Below are positions 39,517 through 48,141 of a DNA stretch of 64,000 nucleotides, one piece after another. The stretch covers positions 116,343 to 180,342 of the forward strand of contig NZ_JAPKND010000008.1 in assembly GCF_026344035.1 (NCBI RefSeq), in the 5' to 3' direction. Both the position numbers and the translations under genes were made by a program. The DNA comes from Alcaligenes endophyticus. GTDB taxonomy: Bacteria; Pseudomonadota; Gammaproteobacteria; Burkholderiales; Burkholderiaceae_B. A model generated the notes under the pieces. It was given only the letters and a program-made list of their open reading frames with translations. It did not search any database and had not been told where the DNA came from. Numbering within the stretch: the stretch's first letter is position 1; every line of letters starts with the position of its first letter.

Positions 39517-39546
39517 GCAGTAGGGCTATCCCTACTGCTCTTTTTC
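39517..39546 (+). terminator. Intrinsic terminator after the aldehyde dehydrogenase gene
   Basis: AGCAGTAGGG (39517-39526) pairs perfectly with CCCTACTGCT (39531-39540) around CTAT and is followed by TTTTT. Confidence 0.93.
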
Positions 39547-39563
39547 TCTACTTACCCTACACT

Positions 39564-39579
39564 TCAAACAGCTGTTTGA
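39564..39579. promoter_or_regulatory. Perfect 16-bp palindrome, PsrA-type operator
   Basis: TCAAACAGCTGTTTGA is an exact palindrome 15 bases upstream of the TetR-family gene. It contains CAAAC-N4-GTTTG, the consensus I recall for PsrA of Pseudomonas (G/C-AAAC-N2-4-GTTT-G/C). Its place fits autorepression and control of the downstream fad genes. Confidence 0.7.
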
Positions 39580-39594
39580 TTTTTAAGGGTAAAC

Positions 39595-40263
39595 ATGAAA
39601 CGTGCTGACCGTACCCAATTGGCGATACTTGATGCGGCCGAGCATCTCTTTTCAATTTACGGCCCTAACGCTACTTCTATGCGGCAAATTACCAGTTTGG
39701 CGCAAGTAAACCTGTCTGCCGTCAATTATCATTTTGGTGATAAAGACAACTTGGTTGACCAAGTGTTTCAACGCCGCCTCAATGCTCTGAATGACGAACG
39801 ACTGCAATTGCTGGAGCAGTATCAACGCCAGGCCCCTCATGCAGCGTTAAAAGCCTCACAAGTCGTGCATGCTTTTTTTGCGCCACTTATACGCCATGCT
39901 TTTACGGTAGATCATCAAAAGCAATCTAGGCAGCCTTTAGTCGAACAAAACAATAGTGATCCAAACGGTTTTATCCGCATACTCTGTACCGATCAACGGG
40001 CTGGCATATTGCCCGTATTTCGCCAAGCTTTGTTAGCCGCCTTACCAGGCGTGCCGGAAGAGGAAATGGTGTGGCGCTTCCATTTCATGCTCGGCGCAAC
40101 GTTCTATGCTTTACAAGGTACATCGGGCTTACGCCAGGCCTTATTGTTACCACCTAGCGAAAAGCCAGTAACCATGGAAATGCTAGAGGCTCGTTTAATG
40201 AGCTTTTTATTAGGTGGTCTACGCGCGCCTTTACCAGAAGACACGCTTACTCTTAATTCCTAG
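39595..40263 (+). CDS. TetR-family regulator of fatty-acid oxidation (PsrA/CerR-like)
   Basis: DNA-binding repressor of 222 residues. The N-terminal helix-turn-helix is visible (AILDAAEHLFSIYGPNATSM, RQITSLAQVNLSAVNYHFGD, KDNLVDQVFQRRL). The C-terminal part is of the type found in PsrA/CerR-like regulators, which bind acyl-CoA or fatty acids. It lies directly upstream of fadE by 8 bases and behind the 39564 palindrome, so it probably represses its own operon and is released by fatty-acid ligands. The ligand is inferred from context. Confidence 0.88.
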   Translation: MKRADRTQLAILDAAEHLFSIYGPNATSMRQITSLAQVNLSAVNYHFGDKDNLVDQVFQRRLNALNDERLQLLEQYQRQAPHAALKASQVVHAFFAPLIRHAFTVDHQKQSRQPLVEQNNSDPNGFIRILCTDQRAGILPVFRQALLAALPGVPEEEMVWRFHFMLGATFYALQGTSGLRQALLLPPSEKPVTMEMLEARLMSFLLGGLRAPLPEDTLTLNS

Positions 40264-40271
40264 GAGGTCTT

Positions 40272-42617
40272 ATGTGGTGGCTTTTATTTTTATTACTCGT
40301 TCTGCTAGCTTGCAGCGGCTATGTACTCCAGCGGCAAGACTTACGCATTAAATGGCTCAGCACGCCTATCTATCGCAGCTTTGCTAAAGTGTTGCCCCCT
40401 ATGTCTGCCACCGAACAAGATGCCTTAGAAGCCGGCACAGTGTGGTGGGAAAGCGAATTATTTCAAGGCAACCCCAACTGGCAACAGCTACATACCTTCC
40501 CCTCGTATCAACTTACTGCTGAAGAACAGTCTTTTTTAGACCTACAGGTCAATACTGTTTGCGCCATGATAGATGATTGGCAGGTATCGCATGTTGACCA
40601 TGATATGCCTGTCGACGTGTGGGACTATTTACGTCGCGAACGGTTTTTTAGCCTCATTATTCCTAAAGAATATGGAGGCCGCGGGTTTTCTGCGCAAGCG
40701 CACTCAGCGGTAGTGGCTAAGCTTTCAACGCGTAACTCCGCCCTATCGGTGAGCGTCATGGTGCCTAACTCATTAGGGCCCGCAGAGCTACTGCTGCACT
40801 ACGGCACAGAAGAACAAAAAAATCATTACTTACCTCGTCTGGCCGATGGGCGTGACATCCCCGCATTTGCCCTCACCAGCCCTTGGGCCGGTTCGGATGC
40901 TGCCTCTATTCCTGACTATGGACTTGTCTGCGAAGGCGAATGGGAGGGCGAAACCGTACTGGGTATGCGCGTCAGCTGGGATAAGCGCTACATCACGCTC
41001 GCCCCCGTCTGCAGCTTATTAGGCTTAGCGTTTCGCTTGTACGACCCAGATCAATTACTGGGGAAGGAACGAGACCTAGGTATTACTTGCGCTTTAGTCC
41101 CTAGCGATCATCCCGGCGTGGAAACGGGCCGCCGACACTTCCCCTTGAACGCCGCTTTTATGAACGGTCCCACCCGCGGTCAAGAGGTATTCATGCCATT
41201 AAGCTTTATTATTGGCGGGCCAGCCATGGCCGGACAAGGCTGGCGTATGCTCATGGAATGCTTAGCAGCGGGACGTTCGATCTCCTTACCGTCCTCGTTC
41301 ACCGGCATGGCTAAGTTAACCAGTTTATCGGTGGGCGCTTATGCAAAAGTACGCAGCCAGTTTCGCCATCCTATCGGACACTTCGAGGGAGTAGAAGAAG
41401 CTCTAGCACGTATCGCTGGCAACACCTATCTGATGGATGCTGCTCGCCGCATGACAGCCACTGCTGTAGATCAAGGCGAAAAACCCTCCGTTATTTCAGC
41501 TATTGTGAAATACCACATTACCGAACGCGGCCGCCAAGTGGTGAATGACGGTATGGATGTCATTGGAGGCAAAGGCATATGCCTAGGCCCGCATAACTTT
41601 CTGGGGCGAGCCTATCAACAAATACCCGTGGGTATTACCGTAGAAGGCGCCAATATACTGACCCGTAGCCTGATTATTTTTGGGCAAGGTGCTATACGCT
41701 GCCACCCTTATATATTGGACGAGATGCGAGCTGCACAAAATCCGGACCAACAGGCCGGGCTCCATGACTTTGATCGTTTATTTTGGAGCCACGTACGCTA
41801 TACGCTCGCCAATACGGGACGTACCTTACTTTTTGCCTTAAGCGGAGGGCTTTTCGCTCGCCGCCTTCCAGCCGGCACAGACAAAGCATTGCATCGTTAC
41901 TACCACCGCTTGTCTCGTTATAGCGCCGCTTTCGCTGTAGTAGCCGATGCCTCTATGTTGGTACTGGGAGGCTCTTTAAAAATGCGCGAAAGGCTTTCTG
42001 CCCGTTTGGGCGATGCGCTTTCTGAGCTGTACTTGAGCAGTGCTGTATTGAAACGTTACCAAGAAGAAGGCCAAGCCAAAGGGGATCTTGTATTAGTACA
42101 GTGGGCGGTACAAGACAGCTTACAAAAACTGCAAAACGCGTTAGACGGTGTATTGCGCAACTTCCCTAACAAAACAATCGGTTTACTCCTACGCGTACTC
42201 ATCTTCCCCTTGGGGCGTGCCCACCTGGCTCCTGACGACAAGTTGGATCAACAAGTGGCGCAAACGCTCTTGCAGCCTACTGACACACGCGCTCGACTGA
42301 CTCAAGATACCTATATCCCTGAACATGAGGATGAAGTCGTCGCAACGCTGGAGGCCGCGTTACACGCTCAATTAGCCACACAAGAGCTAGACCGTAAAGT
42401 ACGCAAATTTGAAAAAAGTGGTCAATTAGCCGGCAATCCTCTAGCCAACGTTAGGGATATTCACACGGCAGTCTATGCCGCCGGTGGTTTAAGCCAAGCG
42501 GAGTACGATTTGCTTGAACGTCGTAACGTCTTGCGTGACAAGGTCATTGCTGTCGATGACTTTCCGTTTGATCTCAGTCATACTGAAAGCGTACAGAATA
42601 AAGATGCTTCAAGCTAA
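40272..42617 (+). CDS. fadE: Acyl-CoA dehydrogenase FadE
   Basis: Large membrane-associated acyl-CoA dehydrogenase, first step of beta-oxidation. The 781-residue product resembles E. coli FadE (814), with an N-terminal hydrophobic helix (MWWLLFLLLVLLACSGYVLQ). FAD/substrate-binding segments include IPKEYGGRGFSAQAHS, ALTSPWAGSDAASIPDYG and VEGANILTRSLIIFGQGA. AGGAGG precedes the start. It is followed after 11 bases by the thiolase gene. Confidence 0.95.
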   Translation: MWWLLFLLLVLLACSGYVLQRQDLRIKWLSTPIYRSFAKVLPPMSATEQDALEAGTVWWESELFQGNPNWQQLHTFPSYQLTAEEQSFLDLQVNTVCAMIDDWQVSHVDHDMPVDVWDYLRRERFFSLIIPKEYGGRGFSAQAHSAVVAKLSTRNSALSVSVMVPNSLGPAELLLHYGTEEQKNHYLPRLADGRDIPAFALTSPWAGSDAASIPDYGLVCEGEWEGETVLGMRVSWDKRYITLAPVCSLLGLAFRLYDPDQLLGKERDLGITCALVPSDHPGVETGRRHFPLNAAFMNGPTRGQEVFMPLSFIIGGPAMAGQGWRMLMECLAAGRSISLPSSFTGMAKLTSLSVGAYAKVRSQFRHPIGHFEGVEEALARIAGNTYLMDAARRMTATAVDQGEKPSVISAIVKYHITERGRQVVNDGMDVIGGKGICLGPHNFLGRAYQQIPVGITVEGANILTRSLIIFGQGAIRCHPYILDEMRAAQNPDQQAGLHDFDRLFWSHVRYTLANTGRTLLFALSGGLFARRLPAGTDKALHRYYHRLSRYSAAFAVVADASMLVLGGSLKMRERLSARLGDALSELYLSSAVLKRYQEEGQAKGDLVLVQWAVQDSLQKLQNALDGVLRNFPNKTIGLLLRVLIFPLGRAHLAPDDKLDQQVAQTLLQPTDTRARLTQDTYIPEHEDEVVATLEAALHAQLATQELDRKVRKFEKSGQLAGNPLANVRDIHTAVYAAGGLSQAEYDLLERRNVLRDKVIAVDDFPFDLSHTESVQNKDASS

Positions 42618-42628
42618 GGATTGCCGCC

Positions 42629-43921
42629 ATGCGCTTTAAACCTGTTTACATTATTGATGGCGCACGGAGCCCGTTTTTAAAGGCGCGCAACGCCCCCGGC
42701 CCATTTAGTGCCTCAGAACTGGCCGTACAAACCTGTCGCGAACTTTTATTGCGTCAACCATTTGCCCCAAGTGATCTGAGCGAAGTGATTACCGGCTGCG
42801 CAGCCCCCTCACCCGATGAGGTCAACATAGGCCGCCTCGTGGGCCTTCGACTAGGCACTGGCCATGCCGTGCCTGGTTGGACCGTTATGCGCAACTGCGC
42901 CTCGGGCATGCAAGCCTTGGACTCGGCCATCATGTCCATCCAAACTGGGCGCTCAGATCTCGTGCTCAGCATAGGTGTGGATGCCTTATCCCATGCCCCT
43001 TTATTACTGAGTGATGAGCTAGTACAGTGGCTATCGCGCTGGAATAGTAGCCGCCGTTTGAACGCAAAGCTCAAGCTGCTAAGCCAACTGAAGCCTCAGT
43101 ACCTTAAGCCTGTCATCGGTTTACTGAAAGGCTTAACTGACCCTACAGTGGGGCTGTCTATGGGACAAACAGCCGAAAACCTTGCACATCAGTTTGGCAT
43201 CAGCCGCCAAGATATGGACGAGTACGCTGTGCTCAGTCATCAGCGTGCACAACAAGCGGCAAGCTTAAATCACTCCGAGCTTATTGCCTTGGTGGATCGC
43301 CAAGGCAAACTCTACGATCATGATGATGGCATACGCCCAGACTCAACTTTAGCGAAGCTCGCCCAATTGCGCGCTGTATTTGACCGCCCATGGGGCAATA
43401 TCACCGCGGGCAACAGCTCACAAGTCAGCGACGGTGCGGCAGCCCTAATTTTGGCCTCTGAACAAGCAGTCATGCGCCATCAATTACGCCCCATTGGCCG
43501 CATACTTGATGTTCAGTGGGCCGGTTTAGATCCTGCCACCATGGGCTTAGGTCCTGTCTTTGCCGCCAGTCCTTTATTACGTCGACATGGTTTAGGCCTA
43601 AATGATATAGACCTCTGGGAGATTAACGAGGCCTTCGCTGCACAGGTATTAGCGTGCTTAGCCGCTTGGGAATCGGAGTCCTGGTGTCAGGAACACTTGA
43701 ACAGTCCCGCCTTTGGGCCTCTAGACCGTGAAAGGCTAAATATTGATGGCGGCGCCATTGCACTAGGGCATCCAGTTGGAGCCTCTGGCGCCCGCATCGT
43801 CTTGCATTGCTTACAGGCCCTACGCCAACGTCAACTCAAAACCGGCATGGCCGCTATTTGTATTGGTGGTGGCCAAGGTGGCGCGGTACTGCTAGAAACT
43901 CTGGACGAGGTTCGCACATGA
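42629..43921 (+). CDS. fadI: 3-ketoacyl-CoA thiolase (FadI/FadA family)
   Basis: Cleaves 3-ketoacyl-CoA with CoA, the last step of beta-oxidation. The 430-residue product has the nucleophilic cysteine segment MRNCASGMQALDSAIMSIQT, the histidine segment INEAFAAQ, GGAIALGHPVGASGARIV and the C-terminal CIGGGQGGAVLLE. The length and the paired alpha subunit favour FadI-type over FadA-type. The stop overlaps the start of the next gene (ATGA). Confidence 0.94.
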   Translation: MRFKPVYIIDGARSPFLKARNAPGPFSASELAVQTCRELLLRQPFAPSDLSEVITGCAAPSPDEVNIGRLVGLRLGTGHAVPGWTVMRNCASGMQALDSAIMSIQTGRSDLVLSIGVDALSHAPLLLSDELVQWLSRWNSSRRLNAKLKLLSQLKPQYLKPVIGLLKGLTDPTVGLSMGQTAENLAHQFGISRQDMDEYAVLSHQRAQQAASLNHSELIALVDRQGKLYDHDDGIRPDSTLAKLAQLRAVFDRPWGNITAGNSSQVSDGAAALILASEQAVMRHQLRPIGRILDVQWAGLDPATMGLGPVFAASPLLRRHGLGLNDIDLWEINEAFAAQVLACLAAWESESWCQEHLNSPAFGPLDRERLNIDGGAIALGHPVGASGARIVLHCLQALRQRQLKTGMAAICIGGGQGGAVLLETLDEVRT

Positions 43922-45864
43922 ATCAAGAACTCACCCTGGCAAACTTTGTGCTACGACGTGATGAGCAAGGGCTAGCCTGGCTAGATATAGATTGTGCACT
44001 GAGTGCTGTGAATCGCCTCTCAGCCGATGTGCTCCAAGAACTAGGCCTAGTCATTGATCACCTTGCTACACAAACGCCTAAAGGCTTAATTATTCAGTCA
44101 GTAAAACCCTCGGGCTTTATCGCCGGTGCAGACATTGATGAGTTTTCAAGCCTAGACCATACGGAAAAGGGACAGGCCTTAGTGACCCGCGGCTGGCAAC
44201 TTTTTCAGCGCCTCGCTAACCTGCCTTATCCCACGTTGGCGTTGATTCGTGGACACTGCCTAGGCGGTGGGCTTGAGCTGGCCCTTGCCTGCCGTTACCG
44301 GCTCGTGGTTGACGTGCCTGACACCCGGTTGGCGCTACCCGAGGTCATGCTGGGAATATTCCCTGGCTGGGGAGGCATGGCACGCTTGCCACGTTTAATC
44401 GGGCCTATCGCTGCCTTAGACCTGATGCTAAGCGGCCGCAGCATAGACGCCCATCGCGCGGTTAAATTAGGTGTGGCCGATGCCAAAGTGCCGGTGCGCC
44501 TAATGCATAAGGCTGCCATAGAGCATGTTTTAAGTGGGCGGCCTGCCCGACGAGCAACTGGTTTCAAGGCCTTGCTGAACCAAGCTTGGTTGCGCCCCCT
44601 AGTGGCCAAACAAACCCTTAAAGCCATTAATCAACGCGATCCCCATCAGCATTATCAAGCACCTCGTGCGATTGTGGAGGTATGGGAAAAACATGGTGGC
44701 AATGCCTTAAAAGCCCCTGAGCTCATTGAACAGCTCACCCGCTCCGAAGTAGCGCAGAACCTATTGCGCGTCTTTCATCTGCAAGAGCGACTAAAAAGCA
44801 TCGGTAAGCGCAATTCACACCCTGATGTGCGTCATGTGCACATTATCGGGGCAGGAGTTATGGGTGGAGATATCGCTGCCCTCTGTGCGCTACGAGGCAT
44901 CACGGTGACTCTACAAGATCAGAACCGCCAAAGTATTGCTCAATCTCAAGGTCGGGCAGCGGCTCTTTTTACGCGTCGCTTAAAAGACCCCATTGCGGTG
45001 CGGGCCGCCCTAGATAGACTGATCCCCGACCCTGAAGGCAAAGGGGTACCTAGGGCTGACGTGGTGCTAGAGGCGATTGTAGAAAATGCTGAGGCTAAAC
45101 GCGCCCTCTACGCCCAATTAGAGCCCCAGCTCAAAGAGCATGCCATCCTGGCCACCAACACCTCTAGCCTACCCCTAGAAGAGCTGTCATTAGCCTTACA
45201 ACGCCCCGAACGTCTTATCGGTATCCATTTCTTTAATCCCGTGGCGCGCATGCCCTTAGTGGAAGTCGTCGAAACCTTGGAAAGCCCCCTGCCCCTTAAG
45301 CAAGCCGCGTGGGCCTTTGTGCACCAACTCGGAAAGCTGCCCTTACCCGTACAAAGCAGCCCCGGGTTTTTAGTCAATGCCGTTCTCGCCCCGTACATGC
45401 ACGAAGCCATGAAATGCGTCGATGAAGGTATCAGTCCCGCTACCATAGACTTAGCAGCGGAACAATTCGGCATGCCTATGGGTCCGCTTGAGCTCATCGA
45501 TACAGTCGGTCTAGACATTGCGCTTGCCGTAGGCCAACAGTTAGTCCCCAATAGCCTCACCCCACAATGCCTACAACAGCACGTAGATAAACAGCATTTA
45601 GGCCGTAAATCAGGGCAGGGCTTCTATGTGTGGAAACAAGGTAAAGCTCAGAAACCGAAAGCTCATAGCGTTCCACACGGGTTGAGTGAGCGATTGATTA
45701 CCCCTCTGATTCACCGTACCTTGGCACAAGTGCGAATTGGCGTAGTCGCCGATGACGATCTGGCCGATGCAGGTATCATTTTCGGTACAGGATTTGCTCC
45801 TTTTCGCGGTGGTCCACTGCATTACAAAACGCAACTAAAGGCATCTAATCCACCTAAACATTAG
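43918..45864 (+). CDS. fadJ: Fatty-acid oxidation complex alpha subunit (enoyl-CoA hydratase/3-hydroxyacyl-CoA dehydrogenase)
   Basis: Bifunctional enzyme of 648 residues for the middle steps of beta-oxidation. The N-terminal hydratase domain has GFIAGADIDEFSS, GHCLGGGLELALACRYRL with its catalytic glutamates, and PEVMLGIFPGWGGMARLPRL. The C-terminal dehydrogenase domain has the NAD fold VHIIGAGVMGGDIAALCALR, NTSSLPLEEL and IGIHFFNPVARMPLVEVVET. The second dehydrogenase half is shorter than in E. coli FadJ (714). The ATG at 43918 overlaps the thiolase stop; a longer upstream frame overlapping that gene was rejected. Confidence 0.94.
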   Translation: MNQELTLANFVLRRDEQGLAWLDIDCALSAVNRLSADVLQELGLVIDHLATQTPKGLIIQSVKPSGFIAGADIDEFSSLDHTEKGQALVTRGWQLFQRLANLPYPTLALIRGHCLGGGLELALACRYRLVVDVPDTRLALPEVMLGIFPGWGGMARLPRLIGPIAALDLMLSGRSIDAHRAVKLGVADAKVPVRLMHKAAIEHVLSGRPARRATGFKALLNQAWLRPLVAKQTLKAINQRDPHQHYQAPRAIVEVWEKHGGNALKAPELIEQLTRSEVAQNLLRVFHLQERLKSIGKRNSHPDVRHVHIIGAGVMGGDIAALCALRGITVTLQDQNRQSIAQSQGRAAALFTRRLKDPIAVRAALDRLIPDPEGKGVPRADVVLEAIVENAEAKRALYAQLEPQLKEHAILATNTSSLPLEELSLALQRPERLIGIHFFNPVARMPLVEVVETLESPLPLKQAAWAFVHQLGKLPLPVQSSPGFLVNAVLAPYMHEAMKCVDEGISPATIDLAAEQFGMPMGPLELIDTVGLDIALAVGQQLVPNSLTPQCLQQHVDKQHLGRKSGQGFYVWKQGKAQKPKAHSVPHGLSERLITPLIHRTLAQVRIGVVADDDLADAGIIFGTGFAPFRGGPLHYKTQLKASNPPKH

Positions 45865-45924
45865 GGAAAACAACAGGTCTGCATACTCCCCCAAGCGCTG
45901 AGAAAGCTGGCAAGATAGTAAAAA

Positions 45925-45938
45925 CAAACGCGTGTTTT
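45925..45938. promoter_or_regulatory. PsrA-like operator upstream of fadL
   Basis: CAAACGCGTGTTTT matches CAAAC-N4-GTTT(G) in nine of ten fixed positions and lies 71 bases before the fadL start. It is a degenerate copy of the palindrome at 39564, which suggests the same regulator acts on both units. No clear terminator was seen between fadJ and fadL. Confidence 0.5.
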
Positions 45939-46008
45939 AAAAAATGATAGTGCCGTAAAACCACGAGCTCCTCATTACAGGAATGCTGCTTCTACACGGA
46001 GACACTCA

Positions 46009-47307
46009 ATGCAAACCACCGCTTTGCGACTACGCTCTTTAGCCGCTTTTAGTATGGCTTTAGGTACCGTTGGCGGCGCTCACGCCGCCGGTTTTAATCT
46101 ACTCGAACAAAACGTCAGCGGCTTAGGCAACGCCTACGCTGGTTCGGCCGCCATTGCCGAAAATGCCAGTACTATTTATTTCAATCCAGCGGGCATGAGC
46201 CTGCTCCCCGGTACCGAGTTCTCGGCAGGCATAACCGCGATTAAACCCAGCTTTAAGTTCAGTAACGATGGCAGCACCGGCCCAGGAGGCACGCCTATTA
46301 CGGGTGGCGATGGTGGAGATGCAGGGAAATGGGCGGCACTCCCTAATTTGTATCTTTCCCATCAACTTAGTCCTAAGTGGCACGTAGGGCTAGGCGTCGG
46401 AGCACCATTTGGCTTAACCACGGATTACGAACAAGGGTGGAAGGGGCGCTACCACTCTGAAAAATTTGCCATTGAAAGCATTAATATCAATCCCTCAGTT
46501 GCCTATAAAGTCAGTGATCAACTGTCTATTGGTATAGGTGCCAACTGGTTCCAAATTGATGCAGACTACCGCCTAGCCACACCGCGCCCTGTTCCCAATG
46601 TGGGCGTATTTGATATGGACACGCGGGTAAAAATGAAGGGCGATGCGTGGGGATGGAATGCGGGTATCCTTTATCAAGCCACGCCTAGTACTCGATTAGG
46701 GCTCTCTTATCGATCGCGCATCAAAGTAACGGCAGATGGCACTACAAAGCTCAAAAATCGTACTATTCCAGGCATACCCGATGGCACACCGCTGTCAAAG
46801 TTTGATGCCGAGGCAACCATTAAAATGCCCGACACGGCGATTTTCAGCGTGGTCCACGACCTCAACCCTAGCTGGACACTCTTAGCTGATGTGTCATGGA
46901 CAGGTTGGAGCAGCATACCCAAACTGACGATAGAAAATAGTGGCCCTGGAGCCCGTGATAGTGAACTAGATTTACGCTTCAAAGACGCCTGGCGGGTCGC
47001 ATTAGGAGCCAACTATCACTACAGTGAAAAATGGACATTCAAGGGGGGCGTGGCGTGGGATCAATCCCCCGTACGCCAGGCCAAATACCGTCCTACCGCG
47101 CTTCCCGATAACGATAGATACTGGCTTTCCATCGGTGCTCAATACCGCATGAGCAAGAACGCCACTTGGGATGTTGGCTATACTCACTTGTTTTTGCGCC
47201 ATACAGACATAGACAATGACACCAATGTGCCCGAACGTGGCTTAACGCGCGGTTCCTACAAAAACAGCGGTGATATTTTAGGCCTCCAATTCACCTATCG
47301 CTTCTGA
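46009..47307 (+). CDS. fadL: Outer-membrane long-chain fatty-acid transporter FadL
   Basis: Fourteen-strand outer-membrane channel for hydrophobic compounds. The 432-residue product has a signal peptide (ending AHAA), the plug start GFNLLEQNVSGLGNAYAGSA, the NPA motif in IYFNPAGMSLLPGTEF and a final LQFTYRF with terminal Phe for barrel insertion. It is the entry point for the beta-oxidation genes just upstream. Confidence 0.95.
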   Translation: MQTTALRLRSLAAFSMALGTVGGAHAAGFNLLEQNVSGLGNAYAGSAAIAENASTIYFNPAGMSLLPGTEFSAGITAIKPSFKFSNDGSTGPGGTPITGGDGGDAGKWAALPNLYLSHQLSPKWHVGLGVGAPFGLTTDYEQGWKGRYHSEKFAIESININPSVAYKVSDQLSIGIGANWFQIDADYRLATPRPVPNVGVFDMDTRVKMKGDAWGWNAGILYQATPSTRLGLSYRSRIKVTADGTTKLKNRTIPGIPDGTPLSKFDAEATIKMPDTAIFSVVHDLNPSWTLLADVSWTGWSSIPKLTIENSGPGARDSELDLRFKDAWRVALGANYHYSEKWTFKGGVAWDQSPVRQAKYRPTALPDNDRYWLSIGAQYRMSKNATWDVGYTHLFLRHTDIDNDTNVPERGLTRGSYKNSGDILGLQFTYRF

Positions 47308-47351
47308 GCTTTATACGCCTATACTGCTAGTCAATAATCAGCTTGCCGTAA

Positions 47352-47371
47352 CCCGCCCCAATAGGGGCGGG
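47352..47371 (+). terminator. GC-rich hairpin after fadL
   Basis: CCCGCCCC (47352-47359), AATA, GGGGCGGG (47364-47371): a perfect, very stable stem. There is no T run on the plus strand, so termination may be incomplete or factor-dependent. It separates fadL from the next gene. Confidence 0.55.
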
Positions 47372-47393
47372 GCATATTACCCAGGAGACTGTC

Positions 47394-47972
47394 GTGTTAC
47401 GACGTTCAATCGCCGCTTTAACATGCGCACTAAGCTTAGCTCTACCTAGCTTCAGTCATGCATTGACCATCGCCGATATTACTGTTCCCGAGCGCATTTC
47501 ACTTAATCAACATGCATTAGTGCTGAACGGGGCCGGGCTACGCAAAGAATTCGTTTTTGACGTGTATGTGGCGGCACTATACACCCCTACTCCAACCCAA
47601 GATGCTGCCCTGATTCTGGACTCTGCTCGCCCACAACAAATCCGCTTATACCTCTTACGTAGCGTTTCCCACGATCAATTAATGTCTTCACTCAAAACGG
47701 GGATACAACAAAACTTAAGCGCACAAGAGCAAGCCGAAGTAAAGCCAGGCCTACATACCTTCGAAAAACACTTACAGAAAATCGGTGCTGTAGGGAAAGG
47801 CGATATCATCACCCTTAGTATGTTCGAGTCCCAGGTCACGATCGACTTCAATGAACAGCAAGTCGCCAATATTGATGACCAGCAACTGGGCACGGCTTTA
47901 TTACAAGTCTGGTTAGGAGCTAACCCTGCCCAACCTTCACTTAAAGAAGCATTATTAGGAATACAACAATAA
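47394..47972 (+). CDS. Chalcone-isomerase-like periplasmic protein, GTG start
   Basis: Secreted protein of 192 residues with a signal peptide (ALTCALSLALPSFSHA) and a chalcone-isomerase-like domain: LVLNGAGLRKEFVFDVYVAA near the start and VGKGDIITLSMF in the middle. The catalytic function of such bacterial proteins is unknown. Plant members of this fold include fatty-acid-binding proteins, so a periplasmic fatty-acid carrier next to fadL is a reasonable guess. The GTG at 47394 has AGGAG seven bases upstream. It is separated from fadL by a stable hairpin. Confidence 0.85.
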   Translation: MLRRSIAALTCALSLALPSFSHALTIADITVPERISLNQHALVLNGAGLRKEFVFDVYVAALYTPTPTQDAALILDSARPQQIRLYLLRSVSHDQLMSSLKTGIQQNLSAQEQAEVKPGLHTFEKHLQKIGAVGKGDIITLSMFESQVTIDFNEQQVANIDDQQLGTALLQVWLGANPAQPSLKEALLGIQQ

Positions 47973-48042
47973 AATTGTTCCCACGGGTATTTCCGAAGTC
48001 ATGCTTCTGTGTCCTTATTTATGCCTATATGGGTATAACTAC

Positions 48043-48141
48043 ATAAGCAAGCCGCTTATAAACAAATAAGTATCTTGTCGTTCAAGGCGTTTTTAACACT
48101 CTATAGAATGAATAAAACCATTCTTATAACTGAGTGTTAAA
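48043..48141. promoter_or_regulatory. Inverted repeats upstream of cysJ
   Basis: Within the gap 47973-48140 are ATAAGC-N5-GCTTAT (48043-48059) and CTTAT-N5-AATAAG nearby. A long imperfect hairpin follows: TTTAACACTC (48092-48101) pairs with GAGTGTTAAA (48132-48141), with inner TATAGAATG/CATTCTTATA (48102-48128). The right arm includes the ribosome site and the first base of the cysJ start codon. Candidate -10 TATAGA is inside it. A LysR-type (CysB) site is plausible. Confidence 0.45.

Noticed and set aside
43807..43917. N-terminal extension of the FadJ frame into the thiolase gene
   Set aside because: The extension overlaps thiolase coding sequence and has no similarity; the ATGA overlap at 43918 is the natural start.
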